Part shown: positions 37,267-46,005 of the stretch, one piece after another
Layout of the letters: each line of letters begins with the position of its first letter
Position numbering within the stretch: position 1 is the stretch's first letter
Assembly: GCA_017303715.1 (NCBI GenBank)
Contig: JAFLBZ010000025.1
Coordinates: 1 to 64,000, forward strand
Origin: Rhodothermia bacterium
Lineage (GTDB): Bacteria; Bacteroidota; Rhodothermia; Rhodothermales; UBA2364
Length of the DNA: 64,000 nucleotides
Reading direction: 5' to 3'
The notes under the pieces: model-generated
What the model saw: only the letters and a program-made list of their open reading frames with translations
Told to the model about the DNA's origin: nothing
The model's database searches: none
Program-made: the position numbers and the translations under genes

Positions 37267-37371
37267 GCAAAGGGCCTGTCGTGGGTTGAAAATTGATTTT
37301 GGCCTATCCTTTAGATTTACAAAAAAACGGTGATAAAAGCAAGAATATTTTTGCCCTAAGTGTTTTTTTAT

Positions 37372-38727
37372 TTACACCAAAACCGAGGTATCGCATGGAA
37401 CGTATTCTGGCAGTGACTCCAAAAGGCCGTCAATTTCCTTAGTCAACTTTGGGGATAAACGGAAGTGCACTCGTGTCACCAATTCTGGTTCGTCGGCATA
37501 TCGTGCTTGCGCCATCACATAGGACTCGTCTAAAACCTCGGCAGAGGTGTGAATATAGGCCACAGCCCGCGTCATGTTCATGGGGAAATAGGCAATGCGT
37601 TCCACATAGTCGCGTTCGATAAAGGCTTGTAATCGGCGTTTCAGTTCTTCGATCCCCATTCCGCGAAGGCCGGAGACCATGACAGCATCAGGGAATTGTT
37701 CGCGTACTGCGGTAAGCAAGCCGCGCTCCTCTAAGGCATCAATTTTATTAAAAACCATAAGGGTTGGCTTTTCTGTTACGCCCAATTCGCGCAAGGTATC
37801 GTTTACAACAGCAATGTGTTGTTCAAAATTAGGATGGTTTACATCCACCACATGCAGCAGCACATCACTTTCGCGCACTTCATCGAGGGTGCTTTTAAAA
37901 CTCTCCACCAATTTATGGGGCAATTTTCGGATAAAACCAACCGTATCAGAAAGTAGGGCTTTCCATTCGGGACTAAGATAGACCGTTCGTGTGGTAGAAT
38001 CTAAGGTTGCAAACAAGCGGTTTTCGGCAAGTACGGTAGCATTTGCCAATGTATTCATAAGCGTGGACTTTCCGGCATTGGTATAACCGACCAATGAGAC
38101 GCGCCATTCTTGCTCACGGTTTTTGCGCTGTGTTGCCCGTTGGCGGTCTATCTCGGCCAATTTCCGGCGGAGAACCGCAATCCGATCACCAATCAACCGT
38201 CGGTCTGTTTCGATCTGTGTTTCTCCCGGCCCCTTCGTCCCGATGCCCCCTTTTTGTCGGGAAAGGTGGGTCCATTGTCGGGTGAGGCGTGTACGCATAT
38301 ACTCCAATTGGGCCAATTCGACTTGCGTTTTGGCCGTAGCGGTTTTGGCACGTCCGGCGAAGATGTCAAGGATCAAGCCCGTTCTATCTACCAATTTGCA
38401 CTTCAGCGTCCGCTCTAAATTCCGAATTTGCATCGGAGATAGATCGTCGTCAAAGATCACCATATCGGTTTTTTCGCGCTCCACCCATTCGGCCAATTCG
38501 GCAATTTTGCCCGAACCGAGATAGGTGGCCGAGTTGATTTTGGCCAGGTTTTGTACAAAGCGCCCCATCACTTTTGCGCCTGCGGTATCTGCAAGAAGTT
38601 CCAATTCGTTCAAGGCGTCTTCCACTTGCCACTTGGAAACCTCTGGGGTAATTAGACCCACCACGATAGCGGTTTCCGGTTTTTTTTGTGTGGGGTTCAG
38701 TTCGTTGAGAAAAGATTCAGCGTTCAA
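37372..38727 (-). CDS. hflX: Ribosome-associated GTPase HflX
   Basis: 451 residues. The HflX N-terminal domain contains DDDLSPMQIRNLE and DRTGLILDIFAGRAKTATAK. A helical linker follows with the glycine-rich QKGGIGTKGPGETQIETDRR. The GTPase domain has VGYTNAGKSTLMN (G1), DTVGFIRKLPHKL (G3) and FNKIDALE (G4). HflX splits stalled ribosomes under stress. The translation begins with a TTG; no in-frame ATG lies nearby upstream, so the exact start is uncertain. A CBS-domain gene follows after about 105 bp. Confidence 0.95.
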   Translation of the reverse strand: MNAESFLNELNPTQKKPETAIVVGLITPEVSKWQVEDALNELELLADTAGAKVMGRFVQNLAKINSATYLGSGKIAELAEWVEREKTDMVIFDDDLSPMQIRNLERTLKCKLVDRTGLILDIFAGRAKTATAKTQVELAQLEYMRTRLTRQWTHLSRQKGGIGTKGPGETQIETDRRLIGDRIAVLRRKLAEIDRQRATQRKNREQEWRVSLVGYTNAGKSTLMNTLANATVLAENRLFATLDSTTRTVYLSPEWKALLSDTVGFIRKLPHKLVESFKSTLDEVRESDVLLHVVDVNHPNFEQHIAVVNDTLRELGVTEKPTLMVFNKIDALEERGLLTAVREQFPDAVMVSGLRGMGIEELKRRLQAFIERDYVERIAYFPMNMTRAVAYIHTSAEVLDESYVMAQARYADEPELVTRVHFRLSPKLTKEIDGLLESLPEYVPCDTSVLV

Positions 38728-38876
38728 ATGGGTATTAGCTTCTGGTTGGAAAAAATGGAATGGCAGATGCCAAAGGTTGGTTTAAGGGTACTTAACACAA
38801 GAAATATGGTCTCTAAAAACAAGGCATAGAACGATTCTTATGGGTATTTGGTTTCGTCATACGGTTTAATTCTCCT

Positions 38877-40613
38877 CTATTTGTCTAAAACAGAGAGCAG
38901 GTCGGCTTGTAAGGTCTTGTGAAAGGCCACATTTTCCGCCCTATTGGTACGCACTTCGATGAGACCGGACATACCAGAGGTGGACATGGTGCGATAGGTG
39001 GCCTCGAAAGATGCAGGTGTAGTAGGTGTGGCGTATGGCAAGCCAAAAAAAAGTGCAACGTCGGCAAAGCGGCGGCCATGTGGCGTACCAAAACAATCTT
39101 CAAAAACATCTACTTCGGTTGCGATGGGTAAGAAGGAGAAAATCCCACCGCCATCGTTGTTAATAACCACCACCGTTATCGGAACAGGACTATTGCGCAC
39201 CATTAGCAAACTGTTTAGGTCATGCAATAGGGAGACATCGCCAATGAGCAAGGTAAGGGGCTGCTTGCGGCCAATTGCAAAGCCTACCGCAGTCGCCACA
39301 AGGCCATCTATGCCACTTGCACCGCGATTGGTTCCGATGGCTACGGATGTTTCAGATGGTTTTGCATACATATCGGCATCTCGGATGGGCATGGAGTTCC
39401 CCAAAAACCACGCATGACCTTCGGGCAAAAGCCGAGAAAGGGCACGCGCAATAAATGGCTCTGAGAGCACCTCCACTTCGGTATCTAAACGGTTAGGCAG
39501 CACCTCGCTCACCTTTTGGTTTGCCGATTGCCAACCTATAAGCCAATCCGTTTGCGTTGGGGCTGCACTATGTATAGATAGGTTGCTGATATAGGTTGTG
39601 GGATTTGCCTCCACAAAATGCGTGACCAAATGTGCGGGATCGCTACGGAAGGGATGGTCTTTCACCAAGAAATACGATTCGGGCATCACTTGTTCTAACC
39701 ACTTTTGTAGGCGCTTAGAAGTAAAACGGCTTCCAATCTGTAAAACCACTTCCGGCGCATGGCTTTCCTGAAAGGACGCCGAGAGCAAGAGTTGGTCGTA
39801 ATAAGGAATGAGCAATGGGTGATCTATCGTCCGAAATTGAGAACCGATGTCTGGCAAAATAGGCCAATTCAGCGCTGAAAGACGCTGTAACCAAAGCGGA
39901 ACCTCCACCGAAGAAATGTTCCATTGCCCCAAAATCACGATGCCTTTTTTTTCAAATGGTGGCATGGGGAATGATGGGGAATGTGCAGGTAAATGATTAG
40001 CGGAAGGGTGATTTTCTCGTTGTGTTTGGAGCGGCGCAAGGTACGTTTTATGGTCAAAAGGGTCTGGATGGGGCGCAAGTGGCTCCCGAAACATACAGTT
40101 TAAATGAACAGGGCCTTTTTGTTGAAGACTTTGTGAGGCCGCATAACGAACTGTGGAAAGCACCATCTGTGCCGGAATGGCCACATCGGGGCATGGCATA
40201 TCAAAGGCCCAGCGTACAAAGGCCCCAAAAATACCCGTTTGTCGAATGGTTTGGTTGGCGTCGGTTTCCCGTAATTCGGGCGGTCGGTCTGCGGTGAGCA
40301 AAAGCATCGGGATGCGGTCATTCGAGGCTTCTACCACCGCCGGCAGGCCATTTGCAACGGCGGTTCCGGAGGTGGTTACCCAAACGGCGGGCTTTCCGGT
40401 GGCACGGGCAAAACCCAAGGCGGCAAAGGCGGTTCCGCGCTCATCTGGGTGGATGACCTTGCGGGCATCGGGGTGGCGGGCAATCGCAACCGTGAGCGGT
40501 GTGGAGCGTGAGCCGGGCGAAATAAAAAAATGATGGATGCCAGACCGGATTAGCGCGCTTACCACGAGATCTGCCCACAGTTGATTGATGTTTACGGTAC
40601 TTGGAGCGTATTC
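38877..40613 (-). CDS. menD: 2-succinyl-5-enolpyruvyl-6-hydroxy-3-cyclohexene-1-carboxylate synthase (MenD)
   Basis: About 578 residues from the ATG giving MEYAPSTVNINQLWADLV. That start avoids a 41-bp overlap with the upstream exonuclease gene. ThDP-enzyme features: FFISPGSRSTPLTVAIARHP and DERGTAFAALGFARATGKPA at the N-terminus, then LGNSMPIRDADMYA, and the Mg2+/ThDP site GDVSLLHDLNSL with NNDGGGIFSFLP. MenD performs the first committed step from isochorismate to menaquinone, so the organism respires with menaquinone. No other men gene is in the window. Confidence 0.95.
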   Translation of the reverse strand, partial: EYAPSTVNINQLWADLVVSALIRSGIHHFFISPGSRSTPLTVAIARHPDARKVIHPDERGTAFAALGFARATGKPAVWVTTSGTAVANGLPAVVEASNDRIPMLLLTADRPPELRETDANQTIRQTGIFGAFVRWAFDMPCPDVAIPAQMVLSTVRYAASQSLQQKGPVHLNCMFREPLAPHPDPFDHKTYLAPLQTQRENHPSANHLPAHSPSFPMPPFEKKGIVILGQWNISSVEVPLWLQRLSALNWPILPDIGSQFRTIDHPLLIPYYDQLLLSASFQESHAPEVVLQIGSRFTSKRLQKWLEQVMPESYFLVKDHPFRSDPAHLVTHFVEANPTTYISNLSIHSAAPTQTDWLIGWQSANQKVSEVLPNRLDTEVEVLSEPFIARALSRLLPEGHAWFLGNSMPIRDADMYAKPSETSVAIGTNRGASGIDGLVATAVGFAIGRKQPLTLLIGDVSLLHDLNSLLMVRNSPVPITVVVINNDGGGIFSFLPIATEVDVFEDCFGTPHGRRFADVALFFGLPYATPTTPASFEATYRTMSTSGMSGLIEVRTNRAENVAFHKTLQADLLSVLDK

Positions 40614-40629
40614 CATAAAAGGTTTTGCG

Positions 40630-41415
40630 TTAAATCCCCGCCAATTCAATCCCGATGGGGCAATGGTCACTGCCCAAAACCTCTGGCCAGATAAAGGCGT
40701 CTTGCACTTGGGGCAGGAGGCGTTCCTCTACAAAAAAATAATCTATTCGCCAGCCAATATTTTTGCCTCTTGCGCCAGCTAAGTTAGACCACCACGAATA
40801 AGCGCCCTCTTTTTCTGGGTGCAGATGCCGGAAGGTGTCCCTAAAACCAGCATTTTGGAAATGATCCACCCAAACCCGTTCTTCCGGCAAGAAGCCAGAG
40901 GTTTTTTGGTTGCCTTTGGGACGCGCCAAGTCTATGGGTTGATGGGCTATGTTGACATCGCCGCAAAAAATAACGGGGCGTGGATCGGAGCTACGGAGGC
41001 GGTTCACATGGTCGAGAAAGGCTTGGTTGTAGGCCAATTTATACGGTACGCGGCTCAAGTCTCGGCGGCCACTGGGGAAGTACGCATTGACCAAGATGAA
41101 ATGGCGGAACCAAGCGGTAATGGTACGGCCTTCGGTATCAAATTGTGGATCGCCCAAGCCTGTTTGGAGGTTTTCCGGTATTTCCTTCGTAAAAAGGGCT
41201 GTTCCAGAATAGCCCGCTTTTTCGGCGGGATGCCACAAGGTGTGCCAGCCTTCGGGTTTTAGTACAGAGGCCGGAACTTGAGCCTCCGTAGCTTTTATTT
41301 CTTGCAGGCAAAGGACATCGGGCGCAGTTTTTAGAAACCATTCGGCAAAGCCTTTTTGCACCACCGAGCGAATGCCATTGACATTCCAAGAAATCAGTTT
41401 TTTGGTATCGGACAT
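40630..41415 (-). CDS. xth: Exodeoxyribonuclease III / AP endonuclease
   Basis: 261 residues of the EEP nuclease fold. Catalytic blocks present: ISWNVNGIRS, LCLQEIKATE, FCGDVNIAHQPIDLARP, and the C-terminal RIDYFFVEERL and GSDHCPIGIEL (with the catalytic Asp-His). It cuts DNA 5' of abasic sites and trims 3' ends in base excision repair. Length is standard for ExoIII. It lies upstream of menD on the same strand, 16 bp apart. Confidence 0.95.
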   Translation of the reverse strand: MSDTKKLISWNVNGIRSVVQKGFAEWFLKTAPDVLCLQEIKATEAQVPASVLKPEGWHTLWHPAEKAGYSGTALFTKEIPENLQTGLGDPQFDTEGRTITAWFRHFILVNAYFPSGRRDLSRVPYKLAYNQAFLDHVNRLRSSDPRPVIFCGDVNIAHQPIDLARPKGNQKTSGFLPEERVWVDHFQNAGFRDTFRHLHPEKEGAYSWWSNLAGARGKNIGWRIDYFFVEERLLPQVQDAFIWPEVLGSDHCPIGIELAGI

Positions 41416-41466
41416 GGTTTTAGGTTGAGGTCAGCAAAAACGAAGTAGGCCATTGGCCACTTTTTG

Positions 41467-42126
41467 TTAGAACATAATACCAAGCGAAACAGAAACGCCC
41501 TGATTGCGCTTGGGGTTGGTGTCATTTTTTACCAAGTCTAAAATGCCCAGATGATACCTTGCATCCAGCATCCACATATACTGCTGGCGCCGGAAGCGCA
41601 ACCCAATTCCAGCAACACTTCCCAAATCTATGCTCCTGACGGACTCATCGGCATTGTCTTCCACCCATTCTTTTTGGCCTTTTATGCCGGCTTTGGTGCG
41701 CGCATCCATCAGGAAAGAAATTTGTGGGCCAACATGAACTTGCGGCGCAATAGCGGCATCTGGTTTTAAATCTACAAGTGCCATCACAGGTACATCCAAG
41801 TAAGCCATGTCAAAGCGGAACAAGTTGACATCCGGAAAGAGGGTGGGGTCATAAAGTTGTGCTCCTTTGGGTGCATAGAGGGCTTCTGCCTGAAAGGCCA
41901 AGCGGTCGTTGGACTGATGATAGAGGATGAGTCCAGTAACGGTACGGGTTGTGGCGGTGAATTTGGTGTCTGGATCATTCCAAAACCGCGTTTGCGCTAT
42001 TCCCAATCTTGCGCCAATCCCATATTGTTGGGCGGTTGCAAGTTGAAAAAAAAGGAAAGTGGGCAGAAGGATTTTACTGCGGAATAGGCTCTGCCACCAC
42101 ATCCAATTCCTGCTCTTCTTCTTCAT
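41467..42126 (-). CDS. Secreted outer-membrane beta-barrel protein (PorT-like)
   Basis: About 219 residues. A long positively charged N-region leads into ILLPTFLFFQLATAQ, a signal peptide. The mature part alternates polar and hydrophobic residues: GIGARLGIAQTRFWND, FRFDMAYLDVPVMALVDL and GLRFRRQQYMWMLDARYHLG. It ends SVSLGIMF, a typical outer-membrane barrel C-terminus. The start overlaps the upstream membrane-protein gene by tens of bases for any likely ATG. It probably forms a small eight-strand barrel; function is unknown. Confidence 0.75.
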   Translation of the reverse strand: MKKKSRNWMWWQSLFRSKILLPTFLFFQLATAQQYGIGARLGIAQTRFWNDPDTKFTATTRTVTGLILYHQSNDRLAFQAEALYAPKGAQLYDPTLFPDVNLFRFDMAYLDVPVMALVDLKPDAAIAPQVHVGPQISFLMDARTKAGIKGQKEWVEDNADESVRSIDLGSVAGIGLRFRRQQYMWMLDARYHLGILDLVKNDTNPKRNQGVSVSLGIMF

Positions 42127-42652
42127 CATCGAAGGTATCGGCTTGTTGTAAAGGAAATTCATCATTTAGGATTATGTCGTGATGGTCTAAGGACAAGCGC
42201 AAATAAGCAGAAGCCTTTTTACGTGAAGGGTAGGTTAGGATCAATGTTAAGAACATCATCCCAAAAATATATTGAAAAAACCGCCGTCCTGTAAGGGCGT
42301 ACCCAATCAGGGTAAAGGCGATGGGAATACATAAAATAGTCCACCTTAAAATACTTGCTGTTTCATAAACGTCCAATTTGTCTAATAATTTCGGGTACTT
42401 GGTTGCAGAAGAAACGATGTACGTAAAAACCACCAAAGACAGAATGATGCCAATAGCGGAAAGAATGGGGACAAAGTAGCTTAGAAAATTAAAGATATAA
42501 TGGACAACCTCTTGAACGATAAAAAGTTTATAACGAACAAGCAGAAGACTAAGCACAAAGAAGCCCAAAAGCACCGCAAGTGTCGCACCATACATGCTTA
42601 GCAGGCGCTCATTATATTGCGTGGGTGTTTTATAGAGGTGTTGTGCATTCAT
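42074..42652 (-). CDS. Hypothetical four-helix membrane protein
   Basis: About 192 residues (start at MNAQHLYKTPTQ; an upstream in-frame ATG is also possible). Four hydrophobic segments: TLAVLLGFFVLSLLLV, VPILSAIGIILSLVVFTYIV, WTILCIPIAFTLIGYAL and YIFGMMFLTLILTY. An acidic C-terminal tail (DDEEEEQELD) is predicted to be cytosolic. No family recognised. It overlaps the start of the barrel gene downstream, so the two are likely co-expressed. Confidence 0.6.
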   Translation of the reverse strand: MNAQHLYKTPTQYNERLLSMYGATLAVLLGFFVLSLLLVRYKLFIVQEVVHYIFNFLSYFVPILSAIGIILSLVVFTYIVSSATKYPKLLDKLDVYETASILRWTILCIPIAFTLIGYALTGRRFFQYIFGMMFLTLILTYPSRKKASAYLRLSLDHHDIILNDEFPLQQADTFDDEEEEQELDVVAEPIPQ

Positions 42653-42746
42653 GATGGAGGCTAATTCATACGACAAAGGGAACGATTGCGGCTAAAATAC
42701 GGTATCTTGCAGCATAAACCGTTTGCGATTTTTCAAAAAAACTGCC

Positions 42747-43784
42747 ATGTTCGTCCGACGTGACACCCCTGAAGAAAGAAAGACTACCCAAGAGGATCGA
42801 ACGCTGAACAAAACCGATCGCTTGTTTGCTTTGTTAATCTTGATCCAAAGCCGTCCCAATATGACGACCCGTCAGTTGGCCGAGCATTTTGGGGTGAGCC
42901 GTCGCACCATTTTCAGGGACTTACAGAGCCTAGAAAAATCGGGCGTACCACTTACCTATGCTGGAGAATCGGGCGGGTACGAGATTTTGGAGGGCTATCA
43001 ACTCCCACCCTTGATGCTTACGGGACGTGAAGCCGCTGTTTTGCTCCTCGGAACCAATTTCGTGAAACTCCAGACGGATGCTTCCCTGCAAAAAGATGCC
43101 GATGAGGTCGCGCTAAAAATAAAATCTATCCTACCACAAGGGATTCGGGACTACATAGGCCGCATTTTGCAACGAACGGTACTCGATCCCTATTGGCTGA
43201 ATACGGTGACCAATGCCCGCCAAGACGATGCAGAGTCGGGAAAATGGGTACAGGTCTCGGAAGCTATTGCACACCGGAACCCGCTGTTTGTGCGCTATCA
43301 TGTGGCCAGCCGCGAAGAAACCACACGCCGCAGAATTGACCCGCTTGGCCTGATTTATTACTCGGATCACTGGACATTGGTGGGGTTTTGTCATTTGCGG
43401 AAGGACATTCGCTCGTTTCGGTTAGACCAGATGGAAGAGGTTTATACCATGAGTGAGCGCTTTTCCGCACATGAGAAATTTGACCTTCAGACGTATTTAG
43501 AAGAAAAAGGCATGGGACGCCGCATGAGGATTGTGTTACGGTTCTCTAAAAAAATCTATGCGCAGGCACGGAGGAGGATTCCAGCACGGATTGAAGAAGA
43601 ACGGACGGGTGAGACCGATAAGACCGTTGTCTTTTACTTTGAAAATCTATATTATATTGCCAATTGGCTGCTCCAATTTGGAACCAACGTGCAAATCGTG
43701 GAGCCGGCAGCCCTCCGTGAGGCATTTGGCCTTTTACTGGGTAAAATGCAAACCGTCTTGCAAGACTCGGTATCCGTGACCTAA
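42747..43784 (+). CDS. YafY-type transcriptional regulator with WYL domain
   Basis: About 345 residues from the ATG giving MFVRRDTPEE; an upstream TTG is less likely. An N-terminal helix-turn-helix (about 40-95, with MTTRQLAEHFGVSRRTIFRD) is followed by the WYL ligand-binding domain (about 160-230, PLGLIYYSDHWTLVGFCHLR) and a WCX-type extension to the end. WYL regulators often respond to nucleic-acid-type ligands or DNA damage, and some sit in defence islands. It is divergent from the four-helix membrane protein gene and directly upstream of a methyltransferase gene, 15 bp away. Confidence 0.88.
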   Translation: MFVRRDTPEERKTTQEDRTLNKTDRLFALLILIQSRPNMTTRQLAEHFGVSRRTIFRDLQSLEKSGVPLTYAGESGGYEILEGYQLPPLMLTGREAAVLLLGTNFVKLQTDASLQKDADEVALKIKSILPQGIRDYIGRILQRTVLDPYWLNTVTNARQDDAESGKWVQVSEAIAHRNPLFVRYHVASREETTRRRIDPLGLIYYSDHWTLVGFCHLRKDIRSFRLDQMEEVYTMSERFSAHEKFDLQTYLEEKGMGRRMRIVLRFSKKIYAQARRRIPARIEEERTGETDKTVVFYFENLYYIANWLLQFGTNVQIVEPAALREAFGLLLGKMQTVLQDSVSVT

Positions 43785-43799
43785 TTACTTCCCCAAAGC

Positions 43800-44615
43800 A
43801 TGTTTTATGACCCCATAAAAGACCGAATGGGCGCTTTTTTTAGCCGTCGCCCATTGCTCCAACGCCTGTTTTATGCCGGTTTGGATATGGTCTTCTTGCG
43901 TACTTGGCACGTTAAAAAACACATCCGCCAAACGTTTCGGGATTGGCCAAGCGATAAACCATTGCGCATTTTGGATGCCGGAACAGGGTTTGGGCAATAC
44001 GTTTGGTTCTTGGTGCGCAACTTCCCGCAAGCCCAAATTCTGGCGGTAGATGTGAAGGAGGATTATTTGGAGAACGCAAAACGGTTTTTAGACCAAACCC
44101 CATACGCCCAACAAGTGCGATGGGCATGGGCAGACCTTACCGATTTTCATTCCGAAGAACGCTTCGATTTTATCTTGTCGGTAGATGTGATGGAACACAT
44201 CGAGGACGACGAGGCGGTCTTTCGAAATTTTGCGGGGGTCTTGGCCGATGGCGGCTGCGTACTCATCAATACACCGTCCGATTTGGGTGGCTCCGATGCC
44301 GAAATAGAGGGCGAAAGCTTCATCAGTGAACACGTCCGCGATGGTTATAACCTGCACGAATTGCATGAAAAGCTTCGACGTGCCGGATTAGCACCCTTTG
44401 GGTCGGTCTATACCTATGGCCGTTATGGTTCTTTGGCATGGCGTTTATTGTTGAAATATCCGATGAAGATGCTGGGTAAAAGTCGGTTCTTAGCGGTTGT
44501 TTTGCCGGTCTATTATTTGTTTGCCTTGCCGATTGGCTTGGTGTTGAATTGGTTAGACGTTCGTGTCCACAATCCACAAGGAACGGGTGTTTTAGTGATG
44601 TCAAATAAAGGTTAA
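43800..44615 (+). CDS. Class I SAM-dependent methyltransferase
   Basis: 271 residues. Motif I reads LRILDAGTGFGQYVWFL, with the acidic residue of motif II in ILAVDVKEDYL. FDFILSVDVMEHIEDDEAVF is the usual post-motif block. The C-terminal third contains two hydrophobic stretches (AVVLPVYYLFALPIGLVLNW), suggesting membrane association. That architecture is seen in methyltransferases acting on lipids, quinones or cell-wall sugars, but the substrate cannot be assigned. It probably shares a transcript with the WYL regulator just upstream. Confidence 0.82.
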   Translation: MFYDPIKDRMGAFFSRRPLLQRLFYAGLDMVFLRTWHVKKHIRQTFRDWPSDKPLRILDAGTGFGQYVWFLVRNFPQAQILAVDVKEDYLENAKRFLDQTPYAQQVRWAWADLTDFHSEERFDFILSVDVMEHIEDDEAVFRNFAGVLADGGCVLINTPSDLGGSDAEIEGESFISEHVRDGYNLHELHEKLRRAGLAPFGSVYTYGRYGSLAWRLLLKYPMKMLGKSRFLAVVLPVYYLFALPIGLVLNWLDVRVHNPQGTGVLVMSNKG

Positions 44616-44823
44616 CCCACCCGCCAAGGTATTGGTTTTAACGCCTTTGGCATACGAAAAGCGGGGCAAATGCCGTTGAAGGAAAGAAGTTGGTGGGTTC
44701 TTCATAGCTGGTTTGTGTTTTTGGTAGGTTTTTTGAAGACCTTAAGCATGAAAAGACCTTGTATTGATGAGCCATTTCATCGGTAAAATGGGTTTGTTCT
44801 TCTTGTTCTAAATTTCTACGAAC

Positions 44824-45969
44824 ATGGCTACACAATGGACTGTTTCCGCCTTTTCTCGTTCACTATTGGCGTGGAGTGGTGGGCTACTACTGATCGGATT
44901 GTGGGCTTCCTTGGCTTGGTTTTCTCCGCTTGCTTCCGAACCCACCCGAACTGCACGAAACGAGGCACGTTATGTATTGGGCAAGTATTTGTTCTTTGAA
45001 AACCAACTCTCGGTAAGTGGAACCAAATCTTGCGGAACGTGTCACGATCCTAAATTGGCTTTTGTGGATCGCTACCGCCGAGGTTTGGGCCTCCATGCCG
45101 AGGTCTTAGCACGTAATACGCCTACCTTGATTAATGTGCGGTATTACAAAACGTTCAACTGGGCCAATCCCGATTTAACCCGCTTGGAAAAACAATTTGA
45201 ACGACCGCTGTTTAATTTACACCCTCCGGAAATGGCCATAGAACGCTCTGACGCCGTTTTGCAAGAGCGGCTCAATAAGTCGGATGCCTACCGTGACCTG
45301 TTTTCCCGTGCTTTCCCCAAAGATGACAATCCGATGCGCTGGGACAATGCCTTGCTGGCTATGGGCGTTTATGTGCGTACCTTAAATTCCTTTAACAGTC
45401 CCTACGACCGATATAAACGAGGCGAAAAACGGGCGATGAGTGCCTCCGCACGGCGCGGTGAGCAACTTTTTAACTCCGAACGCCTACAATGTGCCACTTG
45501 CCATCCCACCCCTTATTTTACCGATAACCGACACGACTCGGATGCCGAGGGATACCACAATATAGGGCTGTATAATGTGGGTGAAAAGGGAGATTATCCC
45601 GACTATGACCAAGGTGTTTTTGCCTTTTCCAAAAAACCGGAAGACCGTGGACGATTCAAAACGCCCTCCTTGCGAAATGTGGAACTGACGCCGCCCTACA
45701 TGCACGACGGAAGTATTGAAACCTTAGACGAGGTGATTACCTTCTTTGAACAAGCCGGACGGAACGTAACACATGGGCCTTATGCGGGAGACGGACGGAA
45801 AAATCCGCACAAGAGTGATAAATTAAAACCGTTTACCCTAACCCCGCGTGAACGCAACGACTTGTTGGCCTTCCTGCGTACACTGACGGATTCTACGGTC
45901 TTGCGCAACCCCGACTTTTTGCGCCCAAAGGACATTTGGGAACAGCCTCCCGTCACCGGAAAGTACTGA
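44824..45969 (+). CDS. Di-heme peroxidase of the MauG/MbnH type (MXAN_0977-like)
   Basis: 381 residues with an N-terminal membrane or signal segment (about 10-35). Two covalent heme sites: CGTCH at 70-74 and CATCH at 223-227. The C-terminal part, with NIGLYNVGEKGDYPDYDQGV, KPEDRGRFKTPSLRNVELTP and PPYMHDGSIETLDEV, matches the MXAN_0977/MbnH branch more closely than classical cytochrome c peroxidase. MbnH oxidises a Trp of its partner MbnP, and MauG matures the quinone cofactor of methylamine dehydrogenase. The usual MbnP-type partner is not next door. Instead an amine-oxidase-like gene follows after 36 bp. It acts in the periplasm. Confidence 0.82.
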   Translation: MATQWTVSAFSRSLLAWSGGLLLIGLWASLAWFSPLASEPTRTARNEARYVLGKYLFFENQLSVSGTKSCGTCHDPKLAFVDRYRRGLGLHAEVLARNTPTLINVRYYKTFNWANPDLTRLEKQFERPLFNLHPPEMAIERSDAVLQERLNKSDAYRDLFSRAFPKDDNPMRWDNALLAMGVYVRTLNSFNSPYDRYKRGEKRAMSASARRGEQLFNSERLQCATCHPTPYFTDNRHDSDAEGYHNIGLYNVGEKGDYPDYDQGVFAFSKKPEDRGRFKTPSLRNVELTPPYMHDGSIETLDEVITFFEQAGRNVTHGPYAGDGRKNPHKSDKLKPFTLTPRERNDLLAFLRTLTDSTVLRNPDFLRPKDIWEQPPVTGKY

Positions 45970-46005
45970 TTTGTAATGATCCTTTAGTTTTGAACCTCTA
46001 TACCT

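Noticed and set aside
44824-45969. Ordinary cytochrome c peroxidase (CcpA)
   Set aside because: The C-terminal blocks NIGLYNVGEKG and KPEDRGRFKTPSLRN fit the MbnH/MXAN_0977 branch better; a profile search would settle it.
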